A stretch of 22,860 nucleotides of DNA from Temnopleurus reevesii. Its lineage: Eukaryota > Echinodermata > Echinoidea > Temnopleuroida > Temnopleuridae. Position numbers and translations under genes: made by a program. Location of the stretch: NCBI GenBank assembly GCA_036244855.1, contig BQKZ01000047.1, positions 89,489 to 112,348 of the forward strand, given 5' to 3'. Below the pieces are notes generated by a model. It was given only the letters and a program-made list of their open reading frames with translations, was not told where the DNA came from and made no database searches. This document shows positions 10,701 through 19,700 of the stretch, one piece after another. The stretch's first letter is position 1, and every line of letters begins with the position of its first letter.

Positions 10701-13700
10701 TTTTTTAATCATATCTATGTAAAGACTCCTTTAATCAGTCCGAAAGATGCAAAATGGATTCATATTCTAAATTCTAGATTTTAGATTTTGAATTTTAAAT
10801 TTGGACTTTATATACTTTAAAGGGTGGACTGTGTATTCTTAAACCAATTTTGATCATTCATTTTGTTTAATATGCTGGTCTAATAAGTATCCCTTTAATC
10901 TAAATTACTACAGGGTTGTATGAAATATCTGGTGTTTGTATCTATTTATTTCTCTACTATCAAGATTCTGCGCTTGTAGTGCAGAAAAATGAACTTGATG
11001 AATGGTTGGGCAAACGCCTAGCATTTTAACAGTGTCAGTTTCAGAGTGTAAAAAACAACTTCTTGTATGTGAGGAACTTAAAAGTTTGTTGATTAAATAT
11101 TATTCAATGAAATGCATCCATTCAAATCATTTGTCAATCATTAAGAAATTAGTTAATTCAGTAATTTGATGCAAAATCTAGGTGATTAATTATACAGAGG
11201 ATTATAGAGAATGTCACAGATGTTATCAGTAGGTCATCGTCTTATTCATATGCTCATGGCATTAGATTGCACAGCTGATATCCCCAATCTTAAGAAGAAA
11301 ATTGTCCACATGGACGTGTACAGGAAAATGCAAGCAAGAGTACATGTAAATGGCATTGATGCACTTAGCTGACATTTTTAATAGTCTGTTTCATTTTCCT
11401 GTTACCTTTGCCCTTTGAAGTCACTGAACGTCTCTCCATATCAATTATTTTAATGGCATTTCTCACATCCGTATTTCTAACACACCTACATGTACATGCA
11501 CTCTTATTTCAACCTATATGGCAATTTTGTGTACAAGTACAAGAACTAAAAAGAAGCGAAATTATTTTTGCATTCATGACACATGTTTCCTGACTTTGAC
11601 CCAGATTGGTTGTGAAATTATACAGCTGCATTCATGTAGCATTGGAGAGTGCGATGGGTTCAAAGGAAAATGAACAGTTTACATGTACAGTGTATCTAAA
11701 ATACATACAGTATGTACAAGTTGCACCCATCTACATTAGAAGATAAGTTCTCAGCTTGTCAAATAAGCTATTTTTGCCGTTCTTCTGTTTTATTTTTTAA
11801 AATGATGTCGAACCATATGAAAGTAGATACCACCCAGTATGAACTTCTTATAGATGTTTTATTTTCTATTGTACAAACAAAAATCGAGCATAAGATTTTC
11901 ATGCATTGCAAGCACACCTGGTTTTGGTGCATGAAGAATTGTTTAAAAGGGATGACAAATTACAATGTATTACAAAATTAGCAATTAAAAGCATAATTGC
12001 TTTATCACAGATTTACACATTTGCCTGTCCAAGAATCTGTCAGTATAATTTACTGTATTTATCAAAGTTTTGGCAGATCATCTTTAACTTTTGTGTGTAA
12101 ATAAGGTTTTTGTTAAATCAGACCAAGGAATTGTTTGATTTCTACTCTAATAATTCCTTAGTCAGACACTTTTGAAGCCCCCCCCCCCTCCCTGTAAGAT
12201 AAAGCTGCAGTAGACCACTTTGGTGATGTAATAATGATTTAAATTATACCTTCTCATATATACATGTAGCATCGAACACTAACTTCATCAGTTGTCCCTA
12301 AGCGCTCTACAATGTAGCATAATTGTAGTCTAATTTATTCATGATTGGCCCCAAATGAACTACATGTATGTGTTCAGCTGTCAAAAATAACAAGTGTACA
12401 GTGTACAAAGTCAGAATGCTACTTGCATACATTAATTAGCGTTGCTGGGTTGGACAAATATTGTAATTTGCCCAACCTAGCAACAACCGTTGTATGCACC
12501 CATATTCCTTCTGTTGAAAAACAATGTATTTCTTTGGTATCAGATGAACAAATAGTTTATCATTGTGCATTTGACAATGAAACATGTATAAAATTTGACT
12601 ACATTGCATGTACATGTAGTACATTTAAAATGAGCCATATTATTGTACAATGGGTCTATTAGAATTAAACCAAAAAATTTTAATTAGAAAAATTCATCAC
12701 TCGAATCACTGCCACTCTCCCAAATGCTTTTGACTACTTTTGACATTTAGCAATGTAATTTTGTGTCTAACATCTTTTGGCACTGGTAAAGATATAATTG
12801 GATTGACTTTACAAATTAATGAGACTTACATGTACATGTAGCAAGTGGATCTAGGGGAAGATTTGCAATTAATGATTGTATGTGAAACTCAAGCCAGAAA
12901 GCTTAAGTTACTGTGATTGAGCAAAGGACAATTCTTCAATAGATAAATACAATACCAATAGAGATGTTTATGCAATTACTTTATTATAAGTACAAGCACA
13001 CAAAGTAAACAGTATGATTTTCCTACAGAGCAAGATAAATAAAGTGTATGTTGCAATTGTCCTACTCTTCCAATATATTGTCACCATGTAGTATTTCCAG
13101 TTGAACAATTACAGGTACATGGTATGATCATGTACTTTAAAGTCAATATATGTGGACTTTCCCTTCAATTCCTTGATTTGCACACATCTTTTGCAGACTT
13201 TGGACCTTCTGTGGGATGACTATCAAAGGAAATTAATTGACCAGATAATGAACCCTCTTGTATCCTACCAAGCAAAGTTTCCTGAAGTGAAGGTAAGTAT
13301 AGCTACCTACATGTAAATGTATTCCGTTTCAAAATATGTATATGTTTTGTTTATACAAATTTATTATAAAGTAACATCTAGTTTAAACAGTTAATCTAGT
13401 ATTAATTTAAAACTATATTTCTGTTATTGTTTGATAGAAATCTTAAAGGTTTGGAAATTATGTTAAAGATAAACATCATTCGTGCCACTATTTTACAAGT
13501 AAATATTGAACATTTATCTAAATTTGATAATACGCATACACCACAACCTTTACAATAATCAAGAACTGATGACTACAAAGTTTAAAGTTTTGTATTTATG
13601 AGGTATCATTTTTCTAAGGATTAGAATGTAAAAGCTCGGATTTTGCAATCAATCAAACACAACACTATTTCATGATCAATCAAGCTAGAGATAATCTGAT

Positions 13701-16700
13701 TAGATGTGATTATTCAATTCTTGTACCCTGCATCCAACCCTTGGATCATTCTTGATAGTTAATTTGAGTCAGAGTCGTAAAGAACCCTAGAATGAGAAAC
13801 AATTGTTGAATAGTCAATTGACACATCACACCTGATGCTAATTCATACTGATAGTTGGTCACTGGTCAAATATCCTGACAGCATGAAATATTTGTTAAGA
13901 AATGGAATATATTTATTGAATTGATTTATGATATAGCTTTAGAACTGTACATTTTAGGGACAACATACAATTTGAAGCAGGCTTCAGTTATCTGGGGGCT
14001 TAAAGTGGCAATTTGAAATGTACCGGTATTTGGGATATAAAAAAAGTGGTTGATGTTCAATTTTAATGAATAATCATGTACCACATCTCTTGCAAGTTGA
14101 GAAATATTTTGAAAGATATTATTGGTTATTTATTACACTTTGGTTTCTTAAAATATGATTATAACCCGTATTGATCATATACAATGCACTCTGATACCTT
14201 TAAAGATATTATACCCCCATACATTTACCAATCATCTTCTCAAAACTAGAAAAAATAAAAATACTGAAGTTTTAATGAGAATGTAAAGGGTTTCTTCCAT
14301 TTATCCATGCTTTGAAAGCAACAATTTTTGTCTTTCAAATGCTCTAATCCTTCTGTAATGCCAATTTGTTCCTTTAATTCCAGAAACGGATGGAGAAAAG
14401 AGGCAGGAAATTGATAGATTATGACAGTGCCAGGCATAATCTGGAGGCTTCCAAGAAGAAAGATGATCAAAAGTACATAAAGGTATGGAGATAATGTAGC
14501 ATAGTAGAAATAGTATTTACAATGTAAGTGCAGTGTATGATTTACATTATTACATACCAGGTAACTTACTATGAGCTATTTTGTATACATGTACCTGTTT
14601 TAATCTGACTTTGATATTGTATGAAGAACTCTTCAATAATTCTTCAAATACTCTTCAATATGTGTTTGAAAAGAAAAAAATTTCAGGAAAAAAAATCTAT
14701 GTGGGTTCAAAACCTTGTTGAAAATATATTTCTAAACTTGTTAAGATCTTTTTTCTGTTTCTAGACACAAGAAACGTATAACGAAGCAAGAAAAATGTAT
14801 GAGGAACTGAACGCAGATCTGCATGAAGAGCTACCCACATTATATGACAGGTACAGTTTCTCCAGTACTCTCCTGATTTTTTTTTATGAATACTTTCCTC
14901 ACTCACAGAAGTGTACCAAATTGTTTCACTTACATCAGTTTTGATCATGTTGCATGTTGCTTCTCTGTACTGAAAAGAGCTGAACGTCAATGGAACACAG
15001 TGATGGCTTTAGGCATATTTTAAAAGGTATTGTTAATTTGGATCATATTTTATGTGTTTTGGTTGCAAGTCACTTCCTTGTTTTGTGAGTGATCTTTAGC
15101 CAAATGATGGCTTTGTCTGTTTTACGGATATTCTGGGAAATGAATTTCAAGATTGTCTTATTTGTTCATGATATGACATGATACATGAATCTCACAATTC
15201 ACATATTAGCCAATCTATAGCCACATTTCCTACTGTTCCTTTGCCAATGGGTTTAAGTTCTATGAACGCCCCTAATAATTTTGAACATAATAATAATAAT
15301 AATAATAGATGCAATTTATATAGCGCATGTATCCACTCTGCTGAGGGCTCAAGGCGCTTTACATTATTATTACCCTGGCTTTAACCCGGCAGCCATTCAC
15401 GGCGCACTTGGCATTTCAAAGAATAGATATTCCTGCCACATCATCATGTGTCCATCTGGACAACCTTCATTATCAGCTGGTGTTTATTTTATGATGACAA
15501 AACGTCAGAAATTATAAACGTTGACCAGTATTATGGCTTTGTGTATCACAGGCAAAAACTTAATGAAACCATGTCCATAAGACGGGTAGTATGTTGAGGT
15601 ATTGATATGCTTCAAATCATTTACCACTGTAGACTCTTTGGTATCTTGTTATCAGAGAGGACAAGAAAAGGAGGAATATTATGTTTGTTGCTTGGCATGT
15701 ATGATTTTAAAGACTTGTAATCGATCTGTTTGTTGATCTGTGCTTTGATAAGAACTGAATATTTGCTCTTTTGGGATTTTTTTTCGGGGGGGGGGGGGGG
15801 GGGTTACCACTCACTGGGCCATCAGTTCTTTATAAATACGTTCATGGTGAAGATCCTTTGTCAGTCATTACCTTTCCTTCCCCAATCGCTGTTAGATAAA
15901 TCTCAAAATGTCTGTATCTTTTGAAAAATGCATTTAGACCAAGCCCAAAGAATCATGTAGCCCTAGTTTTAAAACCTGGGTGATTTCTCATTGGGATAGA
16001 ATGTAAGCTTACACATCATATTAATTATTTGCACAGAATTTTTAATTACACTTAAAAATGAATGATTTGTATTTTCCAGTCGCATTCCGTTCTATGCCAA
16101 CACCTTCCAGCTCCTGTCTGCAGCAGAGTCAACATTCTATGAGGAAGTGGGTAAAGCTAAGAGTGGAGTCAGTACCATTATGGGAGATCTATATCAAGAT
16201 GCATCCGTTGGAAAATATGACATTAGAAAAAAGTAAGTATTCATTACGGTGCTCAGAATTTATTTCCTAAATTCAGCCTACCATAACTGCTGATTTTCAT
16301 GTCAGTACAGTAACATTTCTCAGGTTTTGAATGAAAAAACGTTGGTCAATGTTTTTGTAACATTCGTCATAAACATTATTCTCTGCATGTCAAGTGATTC
16401 ATTTTATGAAGACTACCATGTAATATACATTGTCTGAAAATTAGCAGCAGCTAGTTGAATTGTCTTCAACATTTTCTTTCTTCTTATTCTTTTAATGACA
16501 GTAAGTTTCTTGTACTTAGTTCTTTCAGTAAAATCAACCATATAGGATCTTCATCCAAATTTGTACATACTTGATATCTGAATGTATTATGAAAAGCTTT
16601 TTTAGTGTAAATTGCTTGGACCTTTTTGGCCCATCACTGTAGACTATCATACATCATATTTTTTTATACAAGATACAAAATATATGATAGTATATTAATT

Positions 16701-19700
16701 TATGCAAAAATGTACACCAATTTGATATTCAATGGTTGTGAGTGTTGTCGAAAACAGAAAACAGAGACAAAAATATAGTGGTGGTAGCTCACTAAACAGC
16801 GACCTCTCTTTCCCTACGATGTACATGGCATTTAAAGAGATTAAACTCTTAACAAACGTCACAAGGAGAGTACATATTTGTGCTCATTGTAATTTCCTGG
16901 AAGATTAGAATATAGAATATTTATATTTAGATATAGAAAGGGGAGGGGCAGGAGTGCATCTTGTGACTGAGCGACTTCATACATGTAGACACTGGATTTG
17001 TGTGTTGACTTGTCACTGTTTTCAGAATCAGTGAACGAGAGTTGGTGACCATGATGGATGAACCACATCGGTAAATTGCTTCCCCTTCTTAGACTGCTGA
17101 TTCCATTGCAGTACATTGCTCTCTATATCCCAGCAAGCACTATGAGTCCCAAAGTATGAAATCATTGTAGAGGTAGATTATAATTCTATTTAACCAATAT
17201 AGAAGGTATGCCATAGTGACCGGTATGAAAGGGTCATTTCTTGAAATGTCAACTGAATATACATGGAAAAATTATTTTATTTTGCGTTTCAATAAGTATT
17301 TAGCATGCAGTGTTTTTTAGACAATGATCTTTGCTCTCACAGTGTCTAAACCTGATTAAGGTGTTTTATGAGATTTTATTAGTTTCATTGCATTTAATTG
17401 CTTAATAAAATGACTTTATAATATGGATATTATTTGCTCTGAAAATTATATTTGCATTATTTATTTTTCAATAATGCAGCATTTCCTTGGTACAGTACTT
17501 AGTATAATATGCTGTCAATCCAGAAAGCCTGATGATTTTAAAATGCATCTGGTTACTACCATAAGAAATTAAAATGATTGTATTGGCAGCTTCATTTGTC
17601 AAAAACTTTTGCACACTTTAGTCTAATTGAAGACAAGATCTTATTTTTTGCAACATAATATATCATTGTTTTATTGTGCACATTCAATGATTCAGAAAAT
17701 TGTCAAAAGAGCACTTTATCTAAAACTTAGTGATTAAAATCAACTAAAAAGATATAATGCACCAAACATATTTTATTTGATAGAATGACAGAAAAAAAAG
17801 TTTTTAAATGGTGACAAACAATTGCTGAAGTGAATCATCATGATTAACTATTTTCACTTTTTTTATTCCCTGCATGAATACTTGCTGTGAAGCACTGTGT
17901 AAATACTATTATCCATTATGCAATCAGTCCACAGTACTAACACAGCACCCAATTAATTCTAGTGTTGCCAGAGAATTGTAAATTCATGTTTGAATTCACT
18001 TATTGAGCAAATTGATGGTTTGTACTATAATGCATTGCTATATTGAATTTGTATGAATGAGGTCTTTACCGATAATTTGAAATAAATGGAACTTTTTGTT
18101 TTGGTAATCACTGTCTATATGATTAATTCATGTCTTGTAGTAAAGGATAATCATGATCATTCTTGAAAAGATGATGATGATGTTGATGATGATGATAATG
18201 ATGATGATGATAGCGATGATGACGAAATGGGTTTAGATTTTTTAGCAACTAGTAAAACGTTGACGGTCTTATCATGGATTCATTTGTAAATCCATTTCTT
18301 TTGTACTAGTGTAGTATGGTTTTAATCAGTAATGTTGGAGTTTCTTGTACTCAGTCATCAACTGTGCATGTAGATGCCTATCATAAATACCATTTTGGCA
18401 TTTGAACCTATATGTTCCTGAAAATCATTGATTTTCTGTGTTTCACTTCTCTCTAGCATACCAGAGCTCCTACGTCAAAGTAACAACACATCAACACCAC
18501 CTTCCACCATCTCAGCCCCGATCACACAGTCCTCCACATCCAGGGAATCCCCTGATGACAGCCCTGTCTACTCTGTACCTCCTTCAGCTGTTGAGCGTCG
18601 ACGAGAACTACCAGAGGAGAGGGAAGAAGATGATGAGGATGAGGATGATGAAGATCAGACAGCTGAATACCAGGTCCCTAGATCAACTCCTGTAGAGGTT
18701 GGTTCCACATTGATATTTTCGCCGGATTGTCAGTCAAATCAATTCAATTAATTTGATTTCAGACCAGGCAGTTATTCTTTAGAATCTGAACAACCGATGA
18801 AAGCAAGGTTCACAAAGAAAGAAGCATACTTACAGTATTATTCAACTTGATAAACTACACATCATATAATCATTTTTCCCCGCTTTCATTAAATTTTCAG
18901 AATGTGTTGCATTTTGCATCATCCATATTTTACCTCTCTTTGCAATTACACCAAATGAGACTGGAAGTAGTTAGTACTGTGTATATTCTTTTCAATGGAG
19001 TGTAAAAACATTAGAGTGTTCCATAGTATTTTTTTTTTAATTCTTTGAATGAAACATTTATTCAAAAAAAGGTTAGTGTGAGTACTTTTAATTCAACTTT
19101 ACTGAAAGAGCATAACAGAGACACTTCCAAGCAATTGTGAATATGCGTTAAGATAATATTAAAATATGCCGCCTGCTTCACATACTTGACAAGTCTTCAC
19201 TGATGTCATAGATCCATACAGATACACAATACATATCCCTCCAGACAACTGTTAATTCATCACACATAGCACCTGCTGATTGATTTATTCTTTGTTTTTC
19301 TTTCATACAGCCAAGTAAGAACCCTGCAGCAGACACAACGACTCACAACGGCACATCTCCACTCTCTCCTTCACCTCAAACCAACGGCAACGCACTCCCA
19401 TCTGGTGTTCTATTCATGGTAAGTCAGTCATTGTCTTGCTAGGTTAGTGTTTGCTATTGTTTTATTCAGACTAGCAGCAATTATAAAGAATCAACAATAA
19501 AAAGGGCTTTTGTAATTGATTAAAGGGGAATTACACCCAGACAATAATGCACTGTCAGTAAATGAAGAAAAATCAGATGAACAAATTGTGAAAATTTGAA
19601 CAAAATCGGATAATCCTTTCAAAAGTTATGAATTTTCAAAGTTATCATTTCCACCTGTGCTGGGCATCCTTGAATTGGCATGCATATAGCTAATTAGCAT

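Larger units (their letters stand above)
10162..13196 (+). other. Intron 3 (3.0 kb)
   Basis: Phase 0 intron. It contains a decayed relative of the TTAA foldback family (about 10207-10465), a C-run (12178-12188), a well-formed 75-nt hairpin (12424-12498), and many TACATGTA motifs. Open frames near 11400-12660 are short and have no recognisable similarity. Confidence 0.7.
14851..16079 (+). other. Intron 6 (1.2 kb)
   Basis: Phase 2 intron with acceptor GTATTTTCCAG. It holds a SINE-like element in reverse orientation (15288-15415) and an 18-base G run (15786-15803). Otherwise it is AT-rich sequence with no recognised feature. Confidence 0.75.
16233..18456 (+). other. Intron 7 (2.2 kb) with candidate cassette exon
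   Basis: Phase 2 intron. It contains the 45-nt candidate exon at 17026-17070 and a degenerate (GAT)n tract at about 18166-18228. The rest is AT-rich with nothing recognised. Confidence 0.7.

Noticed and set aside
10815..10906. Possible mini-element between TTTAAAGGG and CCCTTTAA
   Set aside because: Only about nine bases are inverted at the ends and the interior does not match any element in the window.
14246..14470. 74-codon open frame on the - strand
   Set aside because: It is antisense to exon 5, whose + strand product matches the BAR domain; the - strand peptide has no recognisable similarity.
14483..14764. Search for the neuronal BAR insert exon known from vertebrate BIN1
   Set aside because: No splice-flanked open segment of suitable phase and composition was found in this 282-bp intron.
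18674..18697. Earlier donors in exon 8 at 18674 and 18692
   Set aside because: Both keep phase 0, but their GTCCCT and GTAGAG sequences are no better than GTTGGT after GAG, so the longest version was kept. Minor isoforms cannot be excluded.
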